Origin: Polynucleobacter sp. AP-Titi-500A-B4 | GTDB taxonomy: Bacteria; Pseudomonadota; Gammaproteobacteria; Burkholderiales; Burkholderiaceae | DNA length: 64,000 nucleotides | Direction: 5' to 3' | Assembly: GCF_018688095.1 (NCBI RefSeq) | Contig: NZ_CP061311.1 | Coordinates: 1,334,120-1,398,119 of the forward strand | Shown here: positions 16,496-25,699 of the stretch, one piece after another | Layout: the number at the start of each line of letters is the position of its first letter | Position numbering within the stretch: position 1 is the stretch's first letter | The notes under the pieces: model-generated | The model's input: only the letters and a program-made list of their open reading frames with translations | Told to the model about the DNA's origin: nothing | Databases searched by the model: none | Made by a program: the position numbers and the translations under genes

Positions 16496-18688
16496 ATGCC
16501 CCAATTACTAGATAAATCCATCGAGATCCTGAGTGTTAAGCATCTCCGTGGCCCCAATATGTGGACTTACCACCCCGTCATTGAGGTATGGATCGATATC
16601 GGGGATCTCGAAGACTACCCATCCAATCTAATTCCTGGCTTTTACGACCGCTTGGTTAAGGCCGTCCCTAGCCTGATTGAGCATCGATGCAGCTATGGAG
16701 AAACCGGTGGCTTTCTCAAACGCGTTGAAGAAGGCACTTGGCCAGCTCACATCATGGAGCACTTGACGCTCGAACTTCAAAATCTAGCAGGAATTCCTGG
16801 TGGTTTTGGCAAAGCTCGTGATGGTGATCGTCGTAGCGTTTACAAAGTGATGGTGAGCGCTATCAACGAAGAAGTAACGCTAACTGCATTGAAGTACGCT
16901 CGCGATCTCTATCTCGCGCTGGCACAAGACAATCAAGATTGCGTTACTTTAGTTCAAGACATTATTGAAAAGCTGCGTGATCTTGGAGATGATTTATTAC
17001 TCGGTCCGAGTACAGCTTGTATCGTTAATGCAGCGGAAGAGCGCGGCATTCCTTCTATTCGTCTATCCGAAGGCAACTTAGTTCAGCTGGGTTACGGCGC
17101 TAAACAACGTCGCATTTGGACAGCTGAGACAGATCAAACCAGCGCGATTGCTGAAACGATTTCTAGAGATAAAGATTTAACCAAGAGTTTGTTGCGTAGC
17201 GCTGGTGTACCGACCCCAGAAGGTAGAACCGTTACTAGTCCTGATGACGCCTGGGAAGCAGCACAAGACATTGGCTTACCAGTCGTTGTTAAACCCATTG
17301 ATGGAAATCATGGTCGCGGTGTTTTCATCAACCTGTATACCCAACAAGAAATTGAAGCTGCTTATGCAGTAGCGATTGATGAAGGAAGTGAAGTGCTAGT
17401 TGAGCGTCACATTGTTGGTGACGAGCATCGCATTCTGGTGGTTGGTAATAAAGTAGTTGCTGCTGCTAAAGGCGAAACCGTATGGGTTACTGGCGATGGC
17501 AAGCACACAGTTCAAGAACTGATTCAGATACAGATTAATTCTGATCCACGCCGCGGCACCGCAGAAGAACATCCACTCAATCCAGTACGAATTGATTCTG
17601 CAGTAGAACTAGAGCTTGCTCGTCAACAATTGACCGGTAACAGCATTCCAGCAGTCGATCACAAAGTATTAATTCAGAGTAATGGCAATGTCGCATTTGA
17701 TGTCACTGATTTGATTCATCCTGATGTTGCAAGCCAAGTTGCCTTAGCAGGGCGCGTCGTTGGCCTAGAGATTGCGGGTGTTGATCTAGTCGCTCAAGAC
17801 ATTAGCCGCCCGCTCGCAGAGCAAAATGCCGCTATCGTCGAAGTCAACGCTGGCCCTGGTCTATTAATGCATCTCAAACCCGCGAGCGGAAAGCCACAAC
17901 CCGTTGGTAAAGAGATTGCAAACCACCTCTTCCCTGTTGGCACAGATTTCCGTGTTCCATTGGTTGGTATTTGTGGTGAAAATGGCAAGACACCTGTCGC
18001 TGAAATGGTTGCCCACTTCCTACGTCTGACTAACGTCTATGTTGGCTTATCTTGTAGCAAGGGTTTATTTTTTGGTAACCGCGCCATTCCGAATACCAAC
18101 GTATCCAATTGGGAAAATGCTCGTCGTACTCTTCTCAATCGCGCAGTTGAAGCAGCGGTGATCGAAAACAATCACCTATCTATGCTGATCGAAGGTTTAG
18201 CCTACGACCGCTGCCAAGTTGGTGTTGTGCTGAATATTGATCCTAAAGCCAACTTCCCACAGTATGCCATCTATGATGAAGATCAAGTCTTTAGTATTGT
18301 CCGCACCCAAATTGATGTTGTTCTTCCAACAGGTGTTGGTGTTCTGAATGCCGATGATCCGCTGTGCGTGAAAATGGCTGAACTCTGTGATGGCGAAGTG
18401 ATCTTCTTTAGCGAGAACTCGGATTCAGAGCTCATTCAAAACCATCTGCAAAATGGTGGTCGCGTTGTGCTTGTTGGTAAACAACAAATCACCCTGAAGT
18501 CTGGCAAGCTGGATCAGAAGTCCATTCCAGTCCCACGCCATTCTGAAGCGAGCAGCTCTTCGCCCTGGAAGACCATGAATTTAGGTGCAGCGATTGCTGC
18601 GGCATGGGCTTTAGATATACCGTTTAATGTGATCGAAGCTGGCGCCGAGACTTTTGTGCCAGACGCTACTACTGCAATAGGGGCTTAA
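16496..18688 (+). CDS. Cyanophycin synthetase-like protein, truncated Mur-ligase domain
   Basis: 730 residues. The CphA N-domain (1-160) is followed by an ATP-grasp domain (about 220-480; VVVKPIDGNHGRGV, IVEVNAGPGLLMHLKP) that should activate the chain end for aspartate addition, then a Mur-ligase-like domain with a degenerate P-loop CGENGKTP near 493. In the second copy this motif is TGTNGKTTT. The protein ends at about the point where the Mur C-terminal lid begins (about residue 705 of the second copy), so arginine addition is unlikely. It probably partners the complete enzyme, as in burkholderial species with two cphA genes. No Shine-Dalgarno is seen at the ATG. The stop abuts the next start. 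Confidence 0.85.
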   Translation: MPQLLDKSIEILSVKHLRGPNMWTYHPVIEVWIDIGDLEDYPSNLIPGFYDRLVKAVPSLIEHRCSYGETGGFLKRVEEGTWPAHIMEHLTLELQNLAGIPGGFGKARDGDRRSVYKVMVSAINEEVTLTALKYARDLYLALAQDNQDCVTLVQDIIEKLRDLGDDLLLGPSTACIVNAAEERGIPSIRLSEGNLVQLGYGAKQRRIWTAETDQTSAIAETISRDKDLTKSLLRSAGVPTPEGRTVTSPDDAWEAAQDIGLPVVVKPIDGNHGRGVFINLYTQQEIEAAYAVAIDEGSEVLVERHIVGDEHRILVVGNKVVAAAKGETVWVTGDGKHTVQELIQIQINSDPRRGTAEEHPLNPVRIDSAVELELARQQLTGNSIPAVDHKVLIQSNGNVAFDVTDLIHPDVASQVALAGRVVGLEIAGVDLVAQDISRPLAEQNAAIVEVNAGPGLLMHLKPASGKPQPVGKEIANHLFPVGTDFRVPLVGICGENGKTPVAEMVAHFLRLTNVYVGLSCSKGLFFGNRAIPNTNVSNWENARRTLLNRAVEAAVIENNHLSMLIEGLAYDRCQVGVVLNIDPKANFPQYAIYDEDQVFSIVRTQIDVVLPTGVGVLNADDPLCVKMAELCDGEVIFFSENSDSELIQNHLQNGGRVVLVGKQQITLKSGKLDQKSIPVPRHSEASSSSPWKTMNLGAAIAAAWALDIPFNVIEAGAETFVPDATTAIGA

Positions 18689-21259
18689 TTGGAAATCACC
18701 CGCATCCGTATGCTACGTGGCCCCAATTTATGGAGTCGCCACACTGCTTTAGAAGCGATCGTTACTTGCGATGCTTCAGAGCGATCCATTGATGCCATCC
18801 CCCAATTTGAAAACAAGATTCGTGAACGTTTTCCTCAGCTTGGTAGTATGCGTCGTGGCGGCCTCACCGAGCCACTCTCTTTAGCGCATGCACTGGAGCA
18901 TGCCGCGCTAGGATTGCAAGCGCAAGCTGGTTGCCCAGTGACCTTTAGTCGTACAGTACAGACGATTGATGAAGGTGTTTATCAAGTTGTCGTCGAATAT
19001 ATCGAAGAAGTGGTTGGCCGCATGGCCTTTGACTTTGGCTTTGCGCTCATTCAAGCAACCTTAAATGATGCCCCTTTTGATTTAGCAGCCGCCTTATCTG
19101 AACTAGAAGCGCTTTATGAAGATGTGCGTCTTGGGCCAAGTACTGGCTCAATTGTGGATGCAGCGGTGCAACGCAACATCCCCTACCGTCGCATGACAGA
19201 AGGCAGCATGGTGCAATTTGGTTGGGGTAGCAAACAAAAACGGATTCAAGCAGCAGAAACCAGTGATACCAGCGCGATTGCTGAAGCGATTGCGCAAGAC
19301 AAAGAGCTCACTAAGAATCTTCTAGCTGCTGCTGGAGTATCTGTCCCGACTGGTGAAGTCGTTACCACTGCGGATGATGCTTGGCGCGCTGCCCAAAAAA
19401 TTGGTGGCCCGATTGTTCTCAAACCCAAAGATGGCAATCAAGGCAAAGGGGTTGTTGCGAACATCCAAACCGAAGAAGAAGTGCGTGCCGGCTTCGTAGT
19501 CACGCAAGGCTTTGGTCGCGAGACGATTGTAGAGCGCTACCTACCGGGTGCTGACTATCGCCTCTTAGTAGTAGGCAATCATTTATCTGCAGCAGCTCGT
19601 CGTGAGCCTGCACAAGTCGTTGGTGATGGCAAACATACCGTTGCTGAGCTCGTTGAAAAAGAAAATCAAAATCCATTGCGTGGCGATGGACATGCAACCG
19701 CCTTAACCAAGATTCGGTTTGATGATATTGCTCTAGCGCATTTAGCAAGCAACGGTCTAACACCGCAATATGTGCCCAAGACTGGCGAGCGCGTTTTACT
19801 GCGCAACAATGCCAACCTGAGTACTGGTGGAACTGCCACCGATGTGACAGATGACGTACATCCGGATGTTGCTGCTAGCGCAGTTGCAGCCGCCCAAATG
19901 ATTGGCCTCGATATTGCTGGTGTCGATATTTTGTGTGAGGCAATTTACAAGCCGCTCGAGCAACAAGGTGGCGGCATTGTAGAAGTGAACGCTGCACCTG
20001 GATTACGCATGCATCTAAAGCCCTCTTATGGCAAGAGCCGTCCGGTTGGTGAGGACATCATCAATATGATGTTCCCCCCTGGTGAAGATGGTCGCATTCC
20101 AGTAGTAGCGGTGACAGGTACAAATGGCAAGACCACTACAGTCCGCTTAATTGCTCACTTACTCAATGAGACAGGTCTGCGCGTCGGCATGACAGGTACG
20201 GATGGCGTGTATATCAATCATCGCCTCATCGATACTGGCGATTGCAGTGGTCCAAAGAGCGCGCGCAACGTATTAATGCACCCAGATGTGGATGCTGCCG
20301 TTTTAGAAACCGCTCGCGGTGGCTTATTGCGTGAAGGCCTTGGTTTTGATCGCTGCGAGGTTGCGGTCGTGACCAATATTGGTGAAGGTGACCATTTAGG
20401 TCTCAACTTCATCGCCAGCGTGGAAGATTTAGCAGTACTCAAGCGCGTCATTGTGCAAAACGTAGCCCCTACCGGCGCAGCTGTTCTCAATGCGGCCGAT
20501 CCAATGGTTGCCAAAATGGGTGATAAGTGCTCTGGTCGAGTGATCTTCTTTGCCCAGAATCAACATCATCCCGTCATTACCGCACACCGCGCCAAGAATA
20601 AGAAAGTGATTTTCTTTGATGGCACTTATATAGTTGCCTCTAAAGGAGCGCGGGTGATGTATCGCCTCCCCGTCAGTGAGATTCCACTAACGCAAAACGG
20701 TGTACTTGGCTTCCAGATAGAAAACGCAATGGCTGCAATTGGCGCGGCATGGGCACTAGGTCTGGATGCTGAGAAGATTGCTAGCGGTTTACATAGCTTT
20801 GAGAGCACCGCTAATTCAGTACCGGGTCGCTTTAATCAGTTCCAGCATAAAGGTGCTACGGTAATTGCCGACTATGGTCACAATCCAGATGCTATGCGCG
20901 CGCTCACCAGCGCCATCGAAGCGATGAAGCCCAAGAGGAGTCATGTCGTTATTAGTGGTGCAGGCGATCGTCGTGATGAAGATATTCGGGATTTGACTCG
21001 TATTTTAGGTAATGCTTTTGACAATGTCATTCTTTATCAAGATGCTTGCCAACGTGGCCGCGAAGATGGCGAAGTCTTAAGGCTTTTACAAGAAGGATTA
21101 GTCGGAGCTACCAAGGCGAAAGAAGTCAAAGAAATTCACGGGGAATTCTTGGCTATCGATACCGCTTTGAGTGAAGTCTCTGAAGGTGACATCTGTTTAA
21201 TCTTGATTGACCAGGTAGAAGAATCACTAGCCTATCTTAAAGAAAAGGTGCGACCATAG
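18689..21259 (+). CDS. cphA: Cyanophycin synthetase
   Basis: 856 residues, full length. It polymerises aspartate and arginine into the storage polymer multi-L-arginyl-poly-L-aspartate, using ATP. The N-domain (RGPNLWSRHTALEAIV) is followed by an ATP-grasp domain (IVLKPKDGNQGKGV; IVEVNAAPGLRMHLKP), then a Mur-ligase domain with intact P-loop TGTNGKTTT near 476 and a complete C-terminal lid (PGRFNQF; VIADYGHNPDAM). The start is TTG immediately after the TAA of the upstream copy, with AGGGG five to six bases before it. The conserved family N-terminus supports this over the ATG at 18710. A terminator follows. No cyanophycinase is in the window. Confidence 0.95.
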   Translation: MEITRIRMLRGPNLWSRHTALEAIVTCDASERSIDAIPQFENKIRERFPQLGSMRRGGLTEPLSLAHALEHAALGLQAQAGCPVTFSRTVQTIDEGVYQVVVEYIEEVVGRMAFDFGFALIQATLNDAPFDLAAALSELEALYEDVRLGPSTGSIVDAAVQRNIPYRRMTEGSMVQFGWGSKQKRIQAAETSDTSAIAEAIAQDKELTKNLLAAAGVSVPTGEVVTTADDAWRAAQKIGGPIVLKPKDGNQGKGVVANIQTEEEVRAGFVVTQGFGRETIVERYLPGADYRLLVVGNHLSAAARREPAQVVGDGKHTVAELVEKENQNPLRGDGHATALTKIRFDDIALAHLASNGLTPQYVPKTGERVLLRNNANLSTGGTATDVTDDVHPDVAASAVAAAQMIGLDIAGVDILCEAIYKPLEQQGGGIVEVNAAPGLRMHLKPSYGKSRPVGEDIINMMFPPGEDGRIPVVAVTGTNGKTTTVRLIAHLLNETGLRVGMTGTDGVYINHRLIDTGDCSGPKSARNVLMHPDVDAAVLETARGGLLREGLGFDRCEVAVVTNIGEGDHLGLNFIASVEDLAVLKRVIVQNVAPTGAAVLNAADPMVAKMGDKCSGRVIFFAQNQHHPVITAHRAKNKKVIFFDGTYIVASKGARVMYRLPVSEIPLTQNGVLGFQIENAMAAIGAAWALGLDAEKIASGLHSFESTANSVPGRFNQFQHKGATVIADYGHNPDAMRALTSAIEAMKPKRSHVVISGAGDRRDEDIRDLTRILGNAFDNVILYQDACQRGREDGEVLRLLQEGLVGATKAKEVKEIHGEFLAIDTALSEVSEGDICLILIDQVEESLAYLKEKVRP

Positions 21260-21288
21260 GATCAAGCAAACCTTCTAAGCAGGAAACA

Positions 21289-21316
21289 AAAAACCCAATC
21301 ATTTGATTGGGTTTTT
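21289..21316 (+). terminator. Terminator between cphA and fbp
   Basis: AAAAACCCAATC and GATTGGGTTTTT form a perfect twelve-pair stem with a four-base ATTT loop. Its A and T tails let it stop both convergent transcripts. Confidence 0.9.
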
Positions 21317-21343
21317 GCTTTTATATACAACGAAAGTTTGAGT

Positions 21344-22342
21344 TTATGAATGGTAATGACGCAGGCGATCGATTTCTTCTTTGGACCCCAGCATTACAGA
21401 GACACGCTCGTGAAGATCGGTGGGCTGCAAATCCATAATGAGCTCCGAACCATTGGTGGATGCACCGCCTGCCTGTTCCACTAAGAAGCTCATTGGGTTA
21501 GCTTCGTACATTAAACGCAATTTGCCTGGCTTATGCGGCTCACGTTGATCCCACGGATACATAAAGACGCCACCACGAGAAAGAACACGATGGACATCGG
21601 CCACCATCGATGCAATCCAGCGCATATTGAAATCTTTTTCACGTGCACCGCCCACACCGGCCAGGCACTCCTCAACATATCGGCGCACGGGATCAGCCCA
21701 GTGGCGCATATTCGACATATTGATTGCGAATTCTTTGGTGGAATGTGAAATCGTGACCGTATCTTTGATGAGTAGGAATTCACCGGTCACCTTATTCAAA
21801 GTAAACATCACTACGCCATCACCTAAAGTCAGGGCCATAGTTGTTTGAGGGCCATAAACCACATACCCTGCCGCTACTTGGTGTCGTCCTGATAATAAGA
21901 AATCAGCAGTTTCTAATGGCGCTTGCGGATCTTGCTTTTTCAGGATTGAGAAGATCGTACCAATCGATACGTTCACATCAATGTTCGACGAGCCATCCAA
22001 TGGATCAAACAATAAAAGATAGTCGCCGGTGCCTTGCACTGGAACTGGCAACTCCATTTCCTCAGAGGCCAATCCAGCAAGAGACTTGCAACCCTTAACG
22101 CCATCAATTAATAAGTCATTGGCAATGATGTCGAGCTTTTGCTGAACTTCACCCTGCACATTGCCGGTACCAGCAGAACCCAATAAACCAATCAAAGCAC
22201 CTTGGGCTACTTCATGACTCAAGGTAGAGCAAGTATTGACGACAGCACTGAGTAAATCTTGTAAACCAACAGGTACTTCAGCTCCTTTTGGTTTAGCCGT
22301 TGCTAGATATTGCTTGAAATTGGTATGGGTACTAGAAGACAA
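21344..22342 (-). CDS. fbp: Fructose-1,6-bisphosphatase class I
   Basis: 332 residues, full length. It hydrolyses fructose-1,6-bisphosphate in gluconeogenesis. The metal/phosphate site LLLFDPLDGSSNIDVNVSIG and the C-terminal GKLRLMYEANPMSFLVEQAGG are clear. The start is TTG (22342-22340) with GGAG eight bases upstream; the N-terminal residues align with the family from there. It lies 73 bases after pepN on the same strand and ends at the shared terminator with cphA. Confidence 0.95.
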   Translation of the reverse strand: MSSSTHTNFKQYLATAKPKGAEVPVGLQDLLSAVVNTCSTLSHEVAQGALIGLLGSAGTGNVQGEVQQKLDIIANDLLIDGVKGCKSLAGLASEEMELPVPVQGTGDYLLLFDPLDGSSNIDVNVSIGTIFSILKKQDPQAPLETADFLLSGRHQVAAGYVVYGPQTTMALTLGDGVVMFTLNKVTGEFLLIKDTVTISHSTKEFAINMSNMRHWADPVRRYVEECLAGVGGAREKDFNMRWIASMVADVHRVLSRGGVFMYPWDQREPHKPGKLRLMYEANPMSFLVEQAGGASTNGSELIMDLQPTDLHERVSVMLGSKEEIDRLRHYHS

Positions 22343-22415
22343 AACGGTTTCTCCGATGATTGCTGCATATATTCAATAGACTCTATTTTGCCTTGTTATC
22401 CATAGAACCCGGAAA

Positions 22416-25025
22416 TCAGTTACCTAAAGCCTTGCCAACGACCTCTCGCACATCGGGAGAGAGGGTTGGGCATGCAGCAACCTGCGCCAAAGCCGCTTTC
22501 ATCTGATCCTGATAGGGCTGTGCAAATACGCGCCAGCGATCCAAGGCTCTCGCAAGGCGAGCGGCCACTTGTGGATTGATGGGGTCTAGAGCTAGAACAC
22601 TTTCAGCCCAAAACGCATAACCGCTGCCGTCTACCTGATGAAAGCTTGCTGGATTATTCGAGCAGAAAGCATGAATCACACTACGTGCACGGTTTGGGTT
22701 ATTCAACTTGAAGGCTGGGTGTTCACGCAGACGTTTAACATCAGCGAGCGTTGGTTCAAGTCCATCCACCGGTGGACGGCTCGATTGCAACCCAAACCAT
22801 TTATCAATCACCAGGGCATCATTGGCAAATCGACTAAAGAAATCATTTAAGCAATCATCCGCACCTTTAGCACCATGAATCACTAATGCTGCTAGCGCTG
22901 CATAGCGATCCGTCATATTGTCGGCAATCTGATATTGATTAACTGCCATTGGTCCCCAGATCTTTGGATCAGCCTCGAGCAGCATGCTGAGTGCTAGGTT
23001 CTTCAATGCGCGCTTGCCAGAATCGGTGGCATCCGACTTAAACGGGCCCGGTGTTTGATTCTGCTGATAGAGCGCAGCCCATACCAATGGCAACTGCTTA
23101 GCAATCTCTCGGCGGAAGGCTCGGCGAGCAGTAAAGATCTTTTGTGGGTCCACGCTAGCGCACTGCTCATATAAGTAAGACTCAGCAGGCAGAGTCAAAG
23201 AAAGCTCTTTGAATGCAGGATCAAGATTAGGATCTAGCAACAGATTGCGATAAGCATCAATTAGTGCCACATCAGGCAAGCGATTATTCAAAATCATTTG
23301 CATTGCCAGCTTTTGTCCCGCTTCCCAACGATTAAATGGATCATCATCGCTCGAGAACAAGATTAAGAGATCTGCTTCACTTTGCTCAAAATCTAGATTA
23401 ATTGGTGCGGAGAAATTGCGATTAATCGATAGCACTGGACATTCACTGATGTTGTCAAACGTCCATGACTGAGTTGGCTCCGTCAATTCCAGTAATTGCT
23501 CTAACTGATCATTGGCAGGAGTGATCAAGCGTATCTTCAATGGAATGTGAAACGGCTTCTTCTCGGGCTGACCAGGAGTTGGCGCGCAACTTTGTGTCAA
23601 TGTGAGGTGATATTGCTTTTTGGCAGCATCGTAGCACTCTTCAACCTTGACGCGTGGCGTACCCGCCTGGCTGTACCAGTTTCTGAACTGCGTTAGATCT
23701 CTACCATTGGCATCCGCCATTGCCGCCAAGAAGTCGTCGCAAGTGACCGCTTGTCCATCATGGCGCTTGAAATACAAATCCATGCCTTTGCGAAAGCCAT
23801 CTCTGCCGAACAAGGTTTGATACATTCGTACAACCTCTGATCCCTTTTCATACACGGTAACGGTATAGAAGTTATTGATTTCTTGATACTCATCAGGACG
23901 AATAGGATGAGCCATTGGACCTGCGTCTTCTGGGAACTGTAATTGACGCAGTAATCTCACATCTTCAATACGCTTCACTGCTCTACCAGACTCACTACCC
24001 ATCTGATCCGCCGAGAACTCTTGATCTCTAAAGACGGTTAAACCCTCTTTGAGGGAAAGTTGGAACCAATCTTGGCAAGTCACGCGATTACCAGTCCAGT
24101 TATGGAAGTACTCATGCGCTACAACGCTCTCGATATTGGCAAAGTCAGCATCCGTTGCAGTTTCTGCTTGCGCAAGAACAAACTTGGTATTGAAAATATT
24201 CAAACCCTTGTTCTCCATCGCGCCCATGTTGAAATCTCCAACGGCCACGATCATGAAACGCTCAAGGTCTAACTCAAGACCAAAGCGCTTCTCATCCCAA
24301 TGAATCGAGGCAATCAAAGAATCCATTGCATGACGGGTCTTCTTCAAATCATGCGGCTCTACCCAGATTTGCAATAACTTCTTAGCGCCACTGCTCGTCG
24401 TGATCGTTTCTTCAATGCACTCCAGCTTGCCAGCCACCAAGGCAAAGAGGTAAGAAGGCTTCGGAAATGGATCTTCCCAGGTTGCACTATGCCAACCATT
24501 AGGCAACTTCTCTTCATTTAATAAATTGCCATTGGATAACAACACCGGACACTCAGATTCACGTGCACGTAGAGTCACACGATAACGTGCCATGACATCA
24601 GGACGATCCAAGAAATAAGTAATCTTGCGAAAGCCTTCTGCCTCACACTGAGTAAAGAAGTTTCCATTCGAAACATACAAACCCATTAGGGTGGTATTTT
24701 TGTCAGGGGCATTAACGGCAATAATTTCAACAATGAATTTATCCTTGCCATCGTTTGGCAAAGAATGAATCGTCAAGGTTTCTGGCGTAAGCTCGAAATG
24801 ACGATGCGCCTCACCATTGATTCTTAAGCTGACAAACTCTAAATCTTGACCCACCAACACCAACGGTGCCCCGGGCTGAAAACTGTTGCCTGGTAATACT
24901 TCGATTTTGCTTTTCACAATCGTCCGAGCAGGATCTAAAGCGATATCTAGCTCGACTTGATCAAAGGTATAAACGGGAGGGCGGTATTCGAGCCGACGAA
25001 AGCTCTGGGGTAGATCTGTTTTCAT
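22416..25025 (-). CDS. pepN: Aminopeptidase N
   Basis: 869 residues, the usual M1 family length in gammaproteobacterial-type PepN. This cytoplasmic zinc aminopeptidase trims N-terminal residues from peptides. The substrate motif GAMENKGLN and zinc site HEYFHNWTGN (HExxH) with the downstream Glu in SLKEGLTVFRD are present near residues 260-320. TAAAAT at 25032-25037 lies exactly six bases before the ATG, the leaderless-type spacing seen elsewhere here, although the intervening AGGCAG could also act as a weak ribosome site. The gene follows the Gdt1-type gene by 44 bases. Confidence 0.96.
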   Translation of the reverse strand: MKTDLPQSFRRLEYRPPVYTFDQVELDIALDPARTIVKSKIEVLPGNSFQPGAPLVLVGQDLEFVSLRINGEAHRHFELTPETLTIHSLPNDGKDKFIVEIIAVNAPDKNTTLMGLYVSNGNFFTQCEAEGFRKITYFLDRPDVMARYRVTLRARESECPVLLSNGNLLNEEKLPNGWHSATWEDPFPKPSYLFALVAGKLECIEETITTSSGAKKLLQIWVEPHDLKKTRHAMDSLIASIHWDEKRFGLELDLERFMIVAVGDFNMGAMENKGLNIFNTKFVLAQAETATDADFANIESVVAHEYFHNWTGNRVTCQDWFQLSLKEGLTVFRDQEFSADQMGSESGRAVKRIEDVRLLRQLQFPEDAGPMAHPIRPDEYQEINNFYTVTVYEKGSEVVRMYQTLFGRDGFRKGMDLYFKRHDGQAVTCDDFLAAMADANGRDLTQFRNWYSQAGTPRVKVEECYDAAKKQYHLTLTQSCAPTPGQPEKKPFHIPLKIRLITPANDQLEQLLELTEPTQSWTFDNISECPVLSINRNFSAPINLDFEQSEADLLILFSSDDDPFNRWEAGQKLAMQMILNNRLPDVALIDAYRNLLLDPNLDPAFKELSLTLPAESYLYEQCASVDPQKIFTARRAFRREIAKQLPLVWAALYQQNQTPGPFKSDATDSGKRALKNLALSMLLEADPKIWGPMAVNQYQIADNMTDRYAALAALVIHGAKGADDCLNDFFSRFANDALVIDKWFGLQSSRPPVDGLEPTLADVKRLREHPAFKLNNPNRARSVIHAFCSNNPASFHQVDGSGYAFWAESVLALDPINPQVAARLARALDRWRVFAQPYQDQMKAALAQVAACPTLSPDVREVVGKALGN

Positions 25026-25069
25026 CTGCCTATTTTAAGTCGTGAGGCCAGCTGATGCAGAGGGGTCCA

Positions 25070-25645
25070 TTAACTCCACACCAGGGTTGCTATGCCAATC
25101 GCAATAAAGGTCACAGCGGCAACGGCGTGCACCCATTTGATCGGCATGCGCTGGGTAAATTTCTGCCCAATCCAAACCGCTGGGGCATTGGCCAACATCA
25201 TCCCCAATGTGGTGCCTATCGTTACTGAAACAACATCCTCATATCGCGCACCCAAGGCAATCGTTGCGATTTGTGTCTTATCCCCCATCTCAGCCAAGAA
25301 GAACAAAACCACAGTCAACATAAACACTTGTAAGGCGCGATCGGCTACTTTAGAGTCCGCTGCATCATCAATGTGATCAGGAACTAAAAGCCATAAACCA
25401 ATACCTAAGAAGCTAGCGCCCAAAATCCAGCGCATCACATCTGGAGAAACCAAGGTCATCAACCAATGACCAAGTAATGCAGCGCAGGCATGATTTGCAA
25501 TGGTGGCAATAAAAATGCCCGCAATAATGGCGAGCGCCTGCTTGGGATAGCGCGCAGCAAGCATTAACGACAGTAATTGAGTTTTATCACCCATCTCCGC
25601 CAATGCAACAACACCAGCGGAGAGGGTTAAGGCTGAAAAATCCAT
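25070..25645 (-). CDS. TMEM165/Gdt1-family cation transporter (UPF0016)
   Basis: 191 residues with six predicted membrane segments arranged as two homologous halves. Each half has the family motif E-x-G-D-K-T (LAEMGDKTQLL near residue 17, LAEMGDKTQIA near 118). Characterised relatives export Mn2+ or exchange Ca2+/Mn2+ for H+. No yybP-ykoY-like manganese riboswitch fits in the 54 bases upstream. It lies between ald and pepN in a leftward run. Confidence 0.88.
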   Translation of the reverse strand: MDFSALTLSAGVVALAEMGDKTQLLSLMLAARYPKQALAIIAGIFIATIANHACAALLGHWLMTLVSPDVMRWILGASFLGIGLWLLVPDHIDDAADSKVADRALQVFMLTVVLFFLAEMGDKTQIATIALGARYEDVVSVTIGTTLGMMLANAPAVWIGQKFTQRMPIKWVHAVAAVTFIAIGIATLVWS

Positions 25646-25699
25646 AAATCTTCTGGCTTTAATAAGTATGTATCTAGCCAGTTTAAATCTTCAAGATGA

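Noticed and set aside
25646..25699. Manganese (yybP-ykoY) riboswitch ahead of the Gdt1-family gene
   Set aside because: The gap to the upstream ald gene is only 54 bases and lacks the conserved core.
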